DNA from: Lobosporangium transversale
Taxonomy: Eukaryota; Mortierellomycota; Mortierellomycetes; Mortierellales; Mortierellaceae
NCBI RefSeq assembly: GCF_002105155.1
Contig: NW_019029007.1
Location: 434,001-498,000, forward strand
DNA: 64,000 bases
Direction: 5' to 3'
The position numbers and the translations under genes are program-made. Under the pieces are notes generated by a model. The model was not told the DNA's origin, searched no databases, and saw only the letters and a list, made by a program, of their open reading frames with translations. This document shows, one piece after another, positions 36,604-48,304 of this stretch. Position 1 is the stretch's first letter. Each line of letters begins with the position of its first letter.

Positions 36604-37265
36604 TTATTCATGCTGCGGTGGAGGTGTTAGGCATGCTCGTAAAGGAAGACCATGACCACTTGCGACGGTGTGTCTTGCTACCATCATCAAGACTTCCAGT
36701 AAATTATTCCTGCCTCGCTTGATAATAGAAGTGAATACTGATGATGAAGATGAAACAGAAGGTCGAGGAGAGATAGTTGTTGGGGTGGAAGCATTCTCAT
36801 TGTCTGCAGTAGTTGTCGTTGTAGCAGCAAGACCATGGGATGATACATCCGGTTCGCTCTTATTTCCCCATTTGAAAGTCCCAATGACTTCATCAAGCGA
36901 GTTTGTGGTAGAAGTAATGACGTTAGTGAGAGAATCCACACTCTTTGAGAACTGTTCCTGTGCAAACTCTAGCTGACTCTTGACTTTTTTCACAGCCTTG
37001 GCCTTTGGGGTCCGGCCGCGATAATGTTCCTTGATGCAGGGTTGACAAATGCGTCGGGTGTGACCCAGCCCAAAGCATTCATTACATTCCCTACGACCTT
37101 CAAAGCAGAATTGCAGGATGATGAGTCCCTTGAGGGTAGGCTTGGATGGCACATGACGCAAGGTACCGATCCACGAGTGCACTTGTGGCAGTCCTCTGTG
37201 TGGAAACCCCGGACACACTCACGGTGTCCCTGGGCGATGCATGGTTTCGTCAACGTTGATTGCAT
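36604..37265 (-). CDS. Cys-rich CxxC protein, paralogue B
   Basis: Start at 37265: MQSTLTKPCIAQGHRECVRG, then FHTEDCHKCTRGSVPCVMC. These match paralogue A (PCRANGNPECHRGF...CRKCTLGSIVCHMC) in spacing. After a short linker and a one-base frame change near 37105, the second cluster reads FCFEGRRECNECFGLGHTRR and ICQPCIKEHYRG; if the frame is continuous, Ser-Cys-Asn and Phe-Cys-Phe form another CxxC. A Lys-rich helix (KAVKKVKSQLEFAQEQFSKS) and a Ser/Thr-rich region follow, then IIKRGRNNLLEVLMMVARHT and a stop at 36604. The protein is far shorter than paralogue A because the linker between clusters is only about 10 residues. The four CxxC-type pairs suggest two zinc sites. No signal peptide is visible. 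Function unknown. Confidence 0.65.
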
Positions 37266-38100
37266 TATTGTTTATTAAGAATGGAAAGGAGGAGGGTGAA
37301 GAAAGATGGGTGAAAAAGAGAGTGTTCAGTAAGGAGGCTTTCGAGGAATATAGTTTAAGGGAAAGGTAACACACGAATGAAGTTAAAAGAATGGTTTGTG
37401 CGTTGGAGTGAATTTGCTGACTAGTTTAAAAGAGGCGTCTTTGTACTGTTCTCTGTTATTGATGATGATGATGATAAACTAATTTTTTTATGGAAGCGGA
37501 GGGAGGATCTTGTGTCTTTATATATATTATGAAAACCAATTAAGAACCAAAACCGAAAGTGATAATGTGGGAAAAGCTCAAGCCAAGAATGACGATGGCC
37601 CACGCGCAATTAGCGTTTCTGAGGGAGATCTTGATCCCGGTGAAAAGAGTGTACTCGTGCGGATGGCATGTGGCCATTTAGGGTTATCGTCGGTTCTTTT
37701 TTGCTTGGCTGAAATAAAAAATGGCTGTGCCAAGAAATTTTATTTTTCGGCTCTTTGTCATTTCGATTCAGATTTCAATACATTTCAAAGTAAAAAGTTT
37801 TTCTAATTGACGCTGGTGCTCTATCATTATTAGCATGATCTGTGTGACAGCGAACTTTTTTTCTATTTTTTCTTGGCATGCCAAGAAAATCTACAAGTCC
37901 GGCGGATCAAAATTCAGCTCTGAGGTTTGAGGTTTATCGGACCGACACTGTGGGTTTGTATATCCATGAAGAAAAATCAATCGCGCAGATCCTCTTCTTC
38001 TCCGTCGGTCATGCAAAGAACGACAATCCCCTAGAATGAGTTGCTCTTCCTCTCTTCCTTTATTTGACTTTACTTTTATTTTGTTTATTTATTATTGTAG
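37266..38100. other. Intergenic upstream of possible membrane gene
   Basis: A plus-strand ORF at 37510-37806 (KNDDGPRAISVSEGDLDPGE) is stop-free over 98 codons but shows no motif or splice context; I leave it uncalled. Confidence 0.4.
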
Positions 38101-38654
38101 TTGTTAATGCAGCTTGCCAAGAAAAAAAACTTAAAAAACTATAACATGGATCTGCTATTCACGCATTCTTGGATCAAACTAGTCAACTCAATTTCAGACA
38201 AGCAACAGCAACGAAGCCTTTACGCTTATGTAAACTTAGATGAGATTGGTAGCATTTATTTTCTCTTGCTTCTATCATCACTATGCCCTTTAGATGTCCA
38301 AGACCCGCTATTTGATATGTAGCATTCTACATTCCGAATCCTTGCTCCTTGGACTTGTGGTTCAGTACGCCATACAGGCCTCTTTGATACGCGCTGACCT
38401 AGCACTCTACAATGATCAGCAATACAGGCATCACAATATCAGACCAACTCAAACGCGTGGTTGACTGCTGTAAATGCTTCATCAACACCTTGTATATTCG
38501 CCGCTATTACCTCACCAAAGGAGGCCACTCACCCGAAGAAAGCATCTCCTTCTTACTATGGCTTCCAGACGTATTCTTGTTCTTATTTATTATGAGCGTT
38601 GTAAACACTGCCTCTTTATATAAGTTTATATTAAGCACCATGGCAAAACAATGA
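38101..38654 (+). CDS. Possible small membrane protein (low confidence)
   Basis: The first segment, MLMQLAKKKNLKNYNMDLLF to YVNLDEIG, ends at a possible donor, with a candidate 50-bp intron to tttag before 38294. The next segment, in a shifted frame, gives SESLLLGLVVQYAIQASLIR, and after another change CFINTLYIRRYYLTKGGHSP and LLWLPDVFLFLFIMSVVNTA. Two hydrophobic stretches could be membrane helices. Nothing identifies a family. The 3' end overlaps the minus-strand F-box fragment by about 30 bases. Confidence 0.3.
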
Positions 38655-38931
38655 ATCTATACCTCCATTGAGCTATACAGGCGTCACTCTCTTTCTTATA
38701 TATATATATAAAGAGCTTAATGTTTTGCTCAATCTGTTTCTGCAAAGCTTCGCCAGTAGGATAGTTCGGTCTATAAATATCGATGCTTCTCCATATGAAG
38801 CTGTTCAAGTGCATTTTGAAGATTTTGGAGATACAGATACACTTCAAGAGGTCTTCTTTATCGAGGAAGCTCTCGGCATGTGAGATGATTCCTGAAAGAC
38901 CCAGAGAATGTAATTCAAAGCTGCTGCGCAT
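38626..38931 (-). pseudogene. F-box gene fragment
   Basis: From a Met at 38931: MRSSFELHSLGLSGIISHAE, SFLDKEDLLKCICISKIFKM, FIWRSIDIY and YPTGEALQKQIEQN. This aligns by eye with the F-box of the copies at 32040 and 59900, including the shared YP-G-ALQ motif. It then runs into an AT repeat (KLFIYIYKKE) and stops with no leucine-rich repeats. A truncated family member. Confidence 0.55.
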
Positions 38932-39566
38932 GATATTAATATCAATGTCAACAAATGGCGCGTAGAGGGTGGTACTTGGAGAATCTGTTTGATAATTCCC
39001 TTTGATTAAGCAGCCCTGCAGGCTATCCCAAGTCTCAAAAAAGAAAATTAACCTGACACATGGCAAACTAAATAGAATTGCGACTTGTAAAATGGTGGCA
39101 ACATTCCAATACTGTATCATAAGTGATACCGGTGCATTTTTTTCATCAGTCAGATATTATTTTTACCGATGGGCTTGACGTACGGTGCAACGCTGATCTT
39201 TAAGTAGCGGCATGATGTATATAGAACAGAAATATCCGGTGCACCCTTGGTACACCATAGCAGAAACCACCGACAGTGAGGGTTTTCTGAGTGGTGCATC
39301 GAAAAAAAAAAAAAAAATCCTACACCATAGTGCAAGATCCACTGGTGAAACACTGGTTGCATAATATGTGACATATTGTGCACTATGTAAGAAAACTGTA
39401 AAGAATGCTGGTAGGATATGAGGACTCTTTACGATAGGAGAGACCCCTTTTGTCTTTCCTTCCCATCATGTTAATTGTAAAAAGTATAAATAGAATCGTC
39501 GTAGGACGATGCGTGTTGTGAGGGTTGTGTATATTATTGTTTTTTCGGTGGCTTTGCTCTCCCTTT

Positions 39567-39598
<32 letters not shown>

Positions 39599-39713
39599 CT
39601 TTCCCCCTCCCTGTTGTTTTTATCCACCACCAAGAGCTTCTTTTTCTCATTCATTAAAAAGCATCCTCTACTTTTTTTTTTTTTTTTTTTTTTTTTTATA
39701 AATCAATAAAGTC
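38932..39713. other. Intergenic with poly-T runs
   Basis: Contains T runs at about 39570-39598 and 39672-39697 directly upstream of the gene starting at 39714, and a short inverted pair (catagtgca near 39327 / tgcactatg near 39378). No gene is supported. Confidence 0.5.
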
Positions 39714-40963
39714 ATGACAGAGCACAAGAGCAAGAAACGCACTGCAGCAGGTGACTTTATAAATATTTTAAACTGGAAATGAAAATATAAATAAAGATAA
39801 TAAATAAAGTATATTTTTAAAAGCTACTAACTATGACAATGACTTGATTTTTTTTTTTTCTTCTTTTTCTTCTCTCTATTTTGTCTATTAGAAATGGAGG
39901 ACACTCCGGTGAAGGCTCTAAAGAAAAGAAGGAAAAGGGAAAGGACGAGCCTAGATCAAGCCTGACAATTCTGAAATGAAGGAGAAGGAGGAGAAGGAGA
40001 AGAAGAAGAAGAAGGAGAAGAGAAGGAGAAGGAGAAGAAGAAGGAAAACAAGGAAAACAAGGAAAACAAGGAAAACAAGGAAAAGAAAGTAAAGAAAGAA
40101 AGAAGGAAAGCAAAGACAAGAAGGATAAGGAGGAAAAGAAGAAGGAAAAAGAAGAAAAGGAGGAAAAGAAGAAGGAGCAGGAAAAGAAAAAAGTAACAGG
40201 AGACATATCCGAGAAGCAAGATAAAAAGAAGAAGAAGACAGGTCTAACAAGGAAGAATTGAAGGTTAATAAGACTGAAAAGGAGGAGAACAAGGATAAAA
40301 AGAAAAGAAGGATAAAGCTGACAAGGAGGGAAAGGAGAAAATTAGCAAGAAGGAGAAGAAAGACAAAGCTGACAAGAAGGAGAAGAGAAAGCTGACAAGA
40401 AGGAGAAGAAGGACAACGAGGCCAAGAAGGAGAATAAGCAGAAGAAGGAAAAATCAGAAAAGAAGGAAAAGAAGGAAAGGAAGAAAAGAAGGAGAAGAAG
40501 GAAAAGAAGGACAATAAGGAAGAAAACAAAGCAAAGGAATCATCGCCTTCTGCTTCTGTCTCTACCTCTACTTCTACTTCTATTTCTGTGCCAGAATCAG
40601 AAGTATCTGTCGGACAAAAACGCTGGAACGATTGGAGCCAAGCTGATTTGGGTGATGAAAAGCAAACAAACAAATTCTTGCGTCTTCTCGGTGCGAAAAA
40701 GCCGTGAGTACTTCTGAAGGAAGTTCATCACCATCTTTATCTCCTTTTACCACCTCAACTAAGACTACAAAACAGGTGGTGGATTGTTCGGATCATTGGG
40801 CTCATTTGCTAATTCGAGCCAACATACCAATGCGGACTCTGCAATCGATAGTATGGTAGGCCGACAAGTGAATAGGGATCTAGAAAAACAATTCCGAGAA
40901 GGTCTCAAGATCCGACAGCAGATGAAGAAGGGCAAGAGTGTAGGCCTTGGTTTTGGATATTAA
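39714..40963 (+). CDS. Lys/Glu-rich protein with SMAP-like C-terminal domain
   Basis: The first exon, 39714-39750, codes MTEHKSKKRTAA; an intron (39751-39891) follows, then MEDTPVKALKKRRK. The middle third is made of AAG/GAA/GAC triplet runs that give Lys-Glu-Lys-Lys-type repeats, with many frame jumps. The C-terminal part is better ordered: VSVGQKRWNDWSQADLGDEK then KFLRLLGAKK, matching the small-acidic-protein-like (SMAP, PF15477-type) pattern W...D/E...KFLRLMGAKK. After a Ser/Thr stretch it ends LFGSLGSFANSSQHTN, VNRDLEKQFREGLKIRQQMK and GKSVGLGFGY. Basic repeats suggest a nuclear or nucleolar protein. The frame breaks in the repeat make the precise sequence unreliable, but the overall span looks real. 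Confidence 0.6.
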
Positions 40964-41280
40964 GGAAATCAAACAAGGCATCAATAACGGTTATATATAT
41001 ACATGCTAAAAAAAAAAAAAGAAAATTCTGCATCAGCACACCTGCATTATCATCCTATTAAAAATTTTTAATCTTATCAGACGTTTTAATAAACTATATA
41101 TATTTTTCCTTCTGATGCTGACTAAATTAAAACAAAACTGTAACTATGATGGTGCGCTATATGTTCCTGGGTATTTTTCTTTTTCTTTAGAAATAAAGAG
41201 AGTATAAACATAGGCAATACATAATATTGGAAAGTAAGAAAGACGGAAAAGATTGTACTAGTTCTCTCATGTCACCATGG
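40964..41280. other. Short convergent intergenic gap
   Basis: 3' flanks of two convergent genes. Nothing recognised apart from A/T runs. Confidence 0.6.
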
Positions 41281-41913
41281 TCAGAGGCGGTTCCATAGTG
41301 GTAGTGGATTCATACTGTTACTGAGAGGGGATGCTAATGAGGACCTGTTATTTTCGCCATTAGGATTGCTGTTTTGTAATTTCTGACCTGTGCTATCTTC
41401 ATATTGCCTCGTGGCCTCTATTGAATATCTATTGCTCGTTCCGTGCTCCTCTTGATCCTGATCTACAGATTGAGTATCGTCGTCATCTTGATCTTCAGCA
41501 TCGTCTCTAATACTTTCTTCTGTTTCAGCGATTCCTTCTCATCTATGTAAAAGATAGGTTGAGGTATCATCGCAATGGAAGAGTTAGAAATAAATAAATA
41601 AAATTTCGTCAGATTTATAATTAATAGCATTTTAAGAACATGGTTGAATTGATTGATGATGGGATATATATGTATTCTATAACTTACACACTTCATAAAG
41701 CGAAAAACTCGCATACCAGTGGATTTTGTCGCTTGGTCTAAAGCCTGCTTAGCCTCACAGATCATTTGCTCAATCGAGAAACACAGTCGTTTAAAGACCT
41801 GATCATCCTGTTTTCAGCCTCTGTTAACTCGATTGCAGCAACACTTTGCGCTAGTGCTAAATCAGCTGCGGTGACTCCACTGTCCATAGAGTAAGTGTAG
41901 ACCATTCATCATC

Positions 41914-41948
<35 letters not shown>

Positions 41949-43432
41949 AAAAGCGCAGCCGGTCAAAAGTGTTATATGTGTGGTTGCGGATCATAAATGG
42001 GATTGCAGTGTTTAGAAAGTTATAAGAGAAAGGGTTGACGGAATAAGCGCAAATAGGGATTGCATGCAGCACAAAGCAGTCAAAAGGAAAAAAAAAAAAT
42101 AATAAAAAAAAGCATGATTAGCGTTGTTGGATTATGGAATCAGGAAGCCACTTGAGAGTCATACACTCCCACTGTCAAGAACAAAAAAATAAAATAAAAT
42201 AAAATAAAAAATAAAAAATAAAAAAAACTCTTACGACTGTAATCGCGTTTCGAGCTCTTGGACTCTACTTGCTTGTTTCCGAACAGTAGTCTCAAGGGAT
42301 TGGTTGATCGATAGAAGTGAGGCTTCGAAATTTCTAAATCTGCAATCTTCCGTTTTGTCCGTGCTGCTTCCTCTGCACGCCGACTGTCTTCGGCTTGTTT
42401 ATTGGCTGCTGCATTAGCTGCTGCCGCTGCGGAAATGTTACCCTTGTTTGATCGGGTAGTCAGATGAGTCGAGGTAGAGACTGTGGAGTTCACACTAATT
42501 GCAGAGGATGCGTCATCTCCTCCGCCGCCACTGGTATAACTATTGTTGTTATTATTGTTGCTATTGTTGCCTCCATGGTTTCCATTACGGATTGATCCAT
42601 TCTACTGAGACTTCCAACCCCTAGATGCAATGAGGATGAAGGGTTTGATCCAACTGTTGATCCAGACGCTGATGTGCCCACAGCTGATTGTGATGATGAT
42701 GGTACAGAGTCGATTTTAATAGATGCACCTGCTGCCATCCGTACTGGTTTAGCGCCCGTTGTTCCATTATTGCTACTACTACTGTATCCAACCGTACTCG
42801 CCTGTTCGCGGCCGACCTGTGCTTCCTCCGGAACCGGCTCCTACCACACCGACTTTGGATGTTGAGGTGCTGTTGCTATGCCGACTGGAACCATCGAAGG
42901 GTAAGCTGATACCACCAGCCACACCGGCCTGACCGCCTGACAATAGGTGTAAGATGTCGTCCCGAGTTAGATCAGAGTCTTCAGAGACAGTACCATCATC
43001 TGAGGTGACAGAGCCACCGTCCTTGCGGTTACTGTTAGTGTGGTTGCTGTTGCTGTTGCTTGTCCCATTGGAGCTCCTAAAGGAGGCGGTCGTTGCGACA
43101 GAGTTAGAAGACCCACTCGAACAGATGCCAAGCGTGGAGGTGGGGCTGTATTATTACTGTTACTGTTTTGTTACTGTATCCAATCACAGGGCCGTTGTTA
43201 TTACCACTAGAATGGCTAAACTGTCACCCTCGGGTTGCTAGTAGGCGTAGCAGTGGTAGAACCTGGTAAAGAAGCTGACCGAGTTGTTATGGGTTTGGTT
43301 GTGAGTGGAATAGATGAGATGTCCATTTGTGCCATGCTGGCCACTTTGGCACGCCTAGATGTTGTAGTTTGAGCCCATGCTATTGTTGTTTGTATTGTGT
43401 TGGTTCCTAGACGGAGACCTTGCTGTATTCAT
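41281..43432 (-). CDS. Unidentified coiled-coil protein with Ser/Asn/Gly-rich N-terminus
   Basis: Start at 43432: MNTARSPSRNQHNTNNN. The N-terminal part is low-complexity but includes ordered-looking pieces such as KVASMAQMDISSIPLTTK and SDLTRDDILHLLSGGQAGVA. An Ala/Arg/Glu region (AAAANAAANKQAEDSRRAEE) leads into a coiled coil: RTKRKIADLEIS, LETTVRKQASRVQELETRL, then across an intron DLALAQSVAAIELTEAENRM and EAKQALDQATKSTGMRVFR. The acidic tail (DDAEDQDDDDTQSVDQDQEE) ends PLSNSMNPLPLWNRL at 41281. Frame changes occur near 43370, 43200, 42850, 42500, 42290, 41760 and 41510. The coiled coil suggests a dimeric adaptor. I cannot name it. Confidence 0.5.
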
Positions 43433-44340
43433 GGCCTGAGACAAAAGAGTTACTCAAAACGAATCGTCAAGGTGTGGTTTATTTTTTAAATGAAGAGACA
43501 GAAAAGAGAGAGAGTGAGTGAGTGAGTGAAGAAAGAATGAGCGTTGTGTTTGAAAGAAAATAGAATAAAAAAAAAAAAAAAAAAAAAAAAAGAGCAAAGA
43601 TGAGATGATGGATTGGTAAACGAATCAAATGAAGTGGACAAAATGAGGAAGAGATGTAAATGTTTGTGAAGAACTCATTGGAGATAATGAGAGAAAAGGG
43701 GAGGAGAGTTACCCATGCAATGAATTTGTATTTTGCCCATGCTTCGCTTCATGAACCATAATAGCATGTTTATCATCAATGTATACCAGTTTATCATCAA
43801 TGTATACCATCCATACGATCCTTGTGTTGTATAGCATGAGCATGACCACAGCATAAGTGCAAAATACGCTGTGATCCCCATCCCATCCTCTTGGCTCTTG
43901 CTCTTTCTCTTTCCCCTGCCCTGCCCAACGAATGCTCTGCTCACCCGTCTTGTTCCGTGATTTCCATTCCTGTATTTCCTCTCTCTCTTCTTTCATTCTA
44001 TTCTATCTCCTGAAGTAAGATCAAGAGCCCCTCCTCTCCCATGTCGCCAAAAACCACACTTCAAGATATCCCACGCGACGACTTCTGCAGGGACTAACAA
44101 TTTTTTTTTTTTTTGTTCGAATAAGGTAAGTATCTGTGTACTTTTAATTTTATCAGTTTTTATCAGAGAAGGAAGAATGCTGTATGAAAAAAGATATCAA
44201 TCTAGTCACTCAGTATCCTCTAGTATGGATTTGACCGAGCAGACCTACTTTCTGTCTATCAAGATTATATTTCAAAAAACGCGTCAATAAATAAATATAA
44301 AAAAGAGAGAGAGGAAAAAACTTTAAATAACTTTATAAAG
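43433..44340. other. Intergenic; promoter of the coiled-coil gene
   Basis: 0.9 kb between tandem minus-strand genes. It holds an A run at 43567-43590, a 21-bp duplication (43768-43809) and a T run at 44101-44114. No gene is seen. Confidence 0.5.
43768..43809. repeat. Perfect 21-bp tandem duplication
   Basis: Two adjacent identical copies of a 21-mer beginning gtttatcatcaatgtatacc, in the upstream region of the coiled-coil gene. Confidence 0.95.
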
Positions 44341-45653
44341 CTAGTTATATTTGTACCTTAAGCTGCAATGGTGAGCTTTGTTTGAAGATGCACTGGCAAC
44401 AAGAGGCGAGGGTGTAGTCGTACTAGCAGTGGATGTCCATAGCCCAAGCTTGGCATCCTCGCCTCCTGAAAACAATATCCCACGTTTGGGGTCCCAGCAT
44501 GTACTCCTGACAATCTCACTGTGTCCACCCTGCAATACTTGACAGAGTTGTAATGAATCGGCTTTTACATGTAGGATGTTGATTTACCTCTGAGTAGACA
44601 TGAATTAGCTTTTTTTGTTAGTTGTGATAGAAAATAATGGAATAAAAAAAAAAAGGATGGCTACTTCTCTACTTACTCATTGGATCCAGAGATGAGGTAC
44701 AAACGTCCCGAGTCTGGTTCATACTGGCAGTCGATCCCATAATCCAATGTTAATCCTAAAGCCGGATTAACTGACCCCTCGAATGTCTCCAAACTGATGA
44801 ATCATCAGCATCATCACTATTCCACAATGATAGCGTCTCCATGTGACTTAAACAATAGATTATTCTGAATTGGGTCCAAAGTAGCCAACTCTATTAATGC
44901 TGGCCCCCGTGTTTGAAACCACTAGCAATCCTTCCTCCTATCCATGCCGTGAGGTCAAACTGACAAATTAATCCATCTACAGTCCTGTCATGACACGTGC
45001 AGGGTTCGTAGGATGAAATTTGACATTGGTAATATCATCACTATGGGATTCATCATATTTCTTGAGAATCGTTGAAGTGTTGGATCGAGCATCAAAGAAA
45101 AAATACTGGCATCATAATATCTATCAACTCTGATCCTGCGGCCAATATTTGCTCCGATATATTGATTCAAATGAAAGCAATGAGTATACGATGGCCTAAG
45201 TAGGAAGGAAAAAAAAAACATTGTCAAGGTATATGGATTAAGCATAAGTATCATTCATATTTCGCCAAAGCTAGTGGCAAAACGAAAAAAATATAAATAT
45301 AAATAAAACACACACCAATACTGCTAAATAGCTGAACTGGACCTCCGTCTTACGGAGATCCCAGACGGCAACAGAGCCATCTTTGAGGACGACATGAAAT
45401 ATGCTCATTGTGGGCCTTTATTTGCGTGATGGTATTAGTATGGCCTCTGAGTAAGCTTTTAATAGCAAGTGTTGTAGGTTGTATAGCTTGATCTCATGGT
45501 TCGAGGCGGAAACGATCAATTAGAGCTGTTGGCTACAATGTCAAAGACGTAAATGTCGCCATGAAGAATGCTGATGACTGTTTGAGACCCAGTGGCGGCT
45601 GAATCAGACGGGTTCATAAGTAATGGGATCTGAGGAGGAATACCGTCATTCAT
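44341..45653 (-). CDS. WDR89: WD40-repeat protein, WDR89-like
   Basis: A beta-propeller scaffold protein. Start at 45653: MNDGIPPQIPLLMNPSDSAA, then VISILHGDIYVFDIVANSSN and LLRGHTNTITQIKAHN. Further exons give LRSNTSTILKKYDESHSDDI and DITNVKFHPTNPARVMTG followed by VDGLICQFDLTA, the WDR89-type repeat where ESHNDDIT-x-RFHP-x-NP is diagnostic. Later: LTLDYGIDCQYEPDSGRLYL then SGSNE, and the last exon GGHSEIVRSTCWDPKRGILF, SGGEDAKLGLWT, strongly like the WDR89 C-terminal repeat. The stop is at 44341. Introns lie near 45190-45320 and 44540-44690. Several frame breaks occur between. Family assignment by remembered motif similarity; it could be another WD40 orthologue. Confidence 0.75.
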
Positions 45654-45729
45654 GGCGAAATTATATTAAAGGAACAAAGAGACAAAGGGACAATGTTTGC
45701 CAATACACTTGACAGATAATGGTGGCGCG

Positions 45730-45761
<32 letters not shown>

Positions 45762-48304
45762 CGAAACAAACAACATGGTGATCATTCAAGAAAAATGGCA
45801 GTCCGCACGCCACCAATAGAGCGGAATGGACGTCAAGATTCGGATTGACGTGACGCGACACGTCGTGACCAGTTGTAGCCTTTAACATCAGGCTAAATAA
45901 TCTCTAGCGACGTAGAAAGAAGTAGAGGGCCATAAGTCAAAGAGCTACATTATCGGTGCTCATATGATCTTGCGTCGTTACTCACTACCTTCTTTTGCAC
46001 TCCGTCATCCGGGCTTGCTATGGAACGTATGAGCAACCATCAGTTAACAAATGTTGAAACGCACCTGCAATAATTAATGCTTCTCGCTTTATATGATTAG
46101 GATTCAATAAGCCTAACCGAGCAAGTATTTGATAGGTGTACTGCCCCATACATGTGTACTAATTAGTTAACTCCCAGGTCGTGCATGATGACCAAAAGTT
46201 GCTTTTAGTTTTAAACCAAGATTCTCAAACTATCCACATCGACGAGGAAAAAAAAAAAAGGCCAACCATGATTATGAAACAATTAGCTCATTATGCAACA
46301 TCCAATGTGGCATGCATGGTGAAATATGGGAGAAAGATAAATCTTTGTGGCCACTTGGAACGAAGTGATTATTGGTTTCAACATAACTCATCATTCCCAT
46401 GATATCACTATGACGCACACACGAACACACTCTCTGACGGCCTTCGTTTGCCTTTTCTGCATACCGATGTTTTATTTTTTTGAACATGTCTCCTTTTTTT
46501 TTTTACGTCTTCTGTTCTCTCCTTGAAAAATTTAGCCCAAAAAAAAAAAAAAAAAAAAAAGACGGCAGGCATCACAACAATAGAGAAAAAAAAAAATGAG
46601 GGATAGACATGCACGCCAAGAAACGGAGAACTACGCGTGGGAGACAAAACAATATAAATAATAATAAAATATGGTGGGATGGACTCTCAATCCATCGGGA
46701 GATTACATGCAAGGCGCACTCACGCGTCGATCCACTTCTGTCTCCTGAATTCCAAACCCCGTGGACGCAGATGGGTTGCAATGACACTCTTTTGGCACAT
46801 TATATATGCATCTCTGCTGATCTGCTCGCCACAGACGAAACAGCCATCTAGCAGATTAATACATAAAGAACGGCAGCTGAAGAAGAGCGAGAGCAAATGA
46901 GAGGAGACAGGAAGAGGGGAGAGGAGATTGAAGGAGCTGTGTTACATTTTGAGCCCAGAGGCCAATGACGATAGACACAGACACAATATCCGACCATGTG
47001 CCTTTATTAGCTTTTGTAAATGCCTTTTAAAACAAGGAGGCAGCACAGAGGCCAAAGAAGATAGAGAAAGGAAAGATAAAATGCAGGTTTGTTCTTTTCT
47101 TTCCTTTAAATTTTTTTTTCTCATTCCACTCATTTGAATGTTTATTTATGGATTTTTCATTAATTCTCTGGACTTGTCACGGGTCGTGCAGATCTTATTG
47201 CTCACCCTTTTTAGGCATGAAACTTGAGTGAACTATGAGCACATTTGGATTAATCGTATGAATGATGGGCGTCTAGTAATGACAATGCAATGGTTATGGT
47301 TAATGAGTATTTGCTATACAATAGTTTATTTTGTGGTACATTCATCAGTTTTGTAGTACAAAGCAAATGTAATAGTCCTAATCTGTGGTTACATTTGTCG
47401 AATCCTTTGTATTCATAAAGTAAAATAATAAAAATAATTCCACATTCCAGTCGATACCGCATACTTCTGTGCAGAAACACAGATGGACAATATAATCCAG
47501 CACAGACAATCCACACAAATGAGGAAAGAGTGAAATCCCCTCCTTGTCACTCACTCGCAGCTTAATGTCTTCATCCATATCATCCTCCATGGGTCCATTG
47601 ATCAATAAAATGATCTTATCTTAGGATCTGAGAGAGAGTAAAGGAAAAAGGAGGGATAAAAAAAATAAAAAATTAAATATAAAGATTGGAATTCCACCAT
47701 TATGCCGGCACTTTTTGTCCTTCTCGCTCTATTTTCTATCACTCACAACACATTCGTTAGCTCTTTCCGCAGAATTGCACTTGGCTATCGATCCATTCGT
47801 TCGTCGATCGCCGATCAACCTTGACTCGCTATACGGGATCCCCATTTCGACCCCTAATATATTATTATATTATCATTATTTTTACATCTCATTCTGATAT
47901 AAACACAAATATTGACATCCCCTTCACACTTTCTCTTTATCCCTTCCTAACCTTGACTTCCCTCCGTGCTGGCTGAGAGGTCCTTAATAGTTTACCGAAT
48001 ACAACCAACAAACAGCTCGCTTTTTTTTTTTTTTTTTTTTTTTTTCTTGCCAACCATTAGCGCGCTACCTTCCCCATTTTCCACTTTCCATTCTCCACTT
48101 TCCATTCTCCACTTTCCATTCTCCACTTTCTACTCGAGTTCTGCTCTCTCTAATCTCAACCCTTCAGTCCCACCTTCCATCCTCCATCCTCCATCCTCCA
48201 CACTCTACTCCCATCCTCATCTTCTCTCGACGGTACAAACAAATATACTAAAAATAATATATCGATTCCATAACCATGGACCAAATAATAGTAGTGGGCT
48301 TTAT
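45654..48304. other. Large divergent intergenic region
   Basis: 2.65 kb between WDR89-like (minus) and the H2C2 protein gene (plus). It contains an A run at 45730-45758, A and T runs at 46490-46560, and a CT-rich block at 47930-48240 with imperfect 14- to 15-bp repeats (ttccattctccact) at 48078-48128, followed by (ccatcct)n, just upstream of the plus-strand start. ORFs of 60 to 90 codons show no domain. Confidence 0.5.

Noticed and set aside
39150-39410. Possible MITE from repeated tacaccatag words and the catagtgca/tgcactatg pair
   Set aside because: The stem is only about 9 bp and the direct words do not extend into a real repeat.
39817-40673. Long minus-strand ORFs rich in Phe, Leu and Ser
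   Set aside because: They are antisense shadows of the plus-strand AAG/GAA repeats of the Lys-rich gene.
46181-47137. Several ORFs of 60-80 codons in the WDR89-H2C2 intergenic region
   Set aside because: Low-complexity, overlapping on both strands, with no domain or splice evidence.
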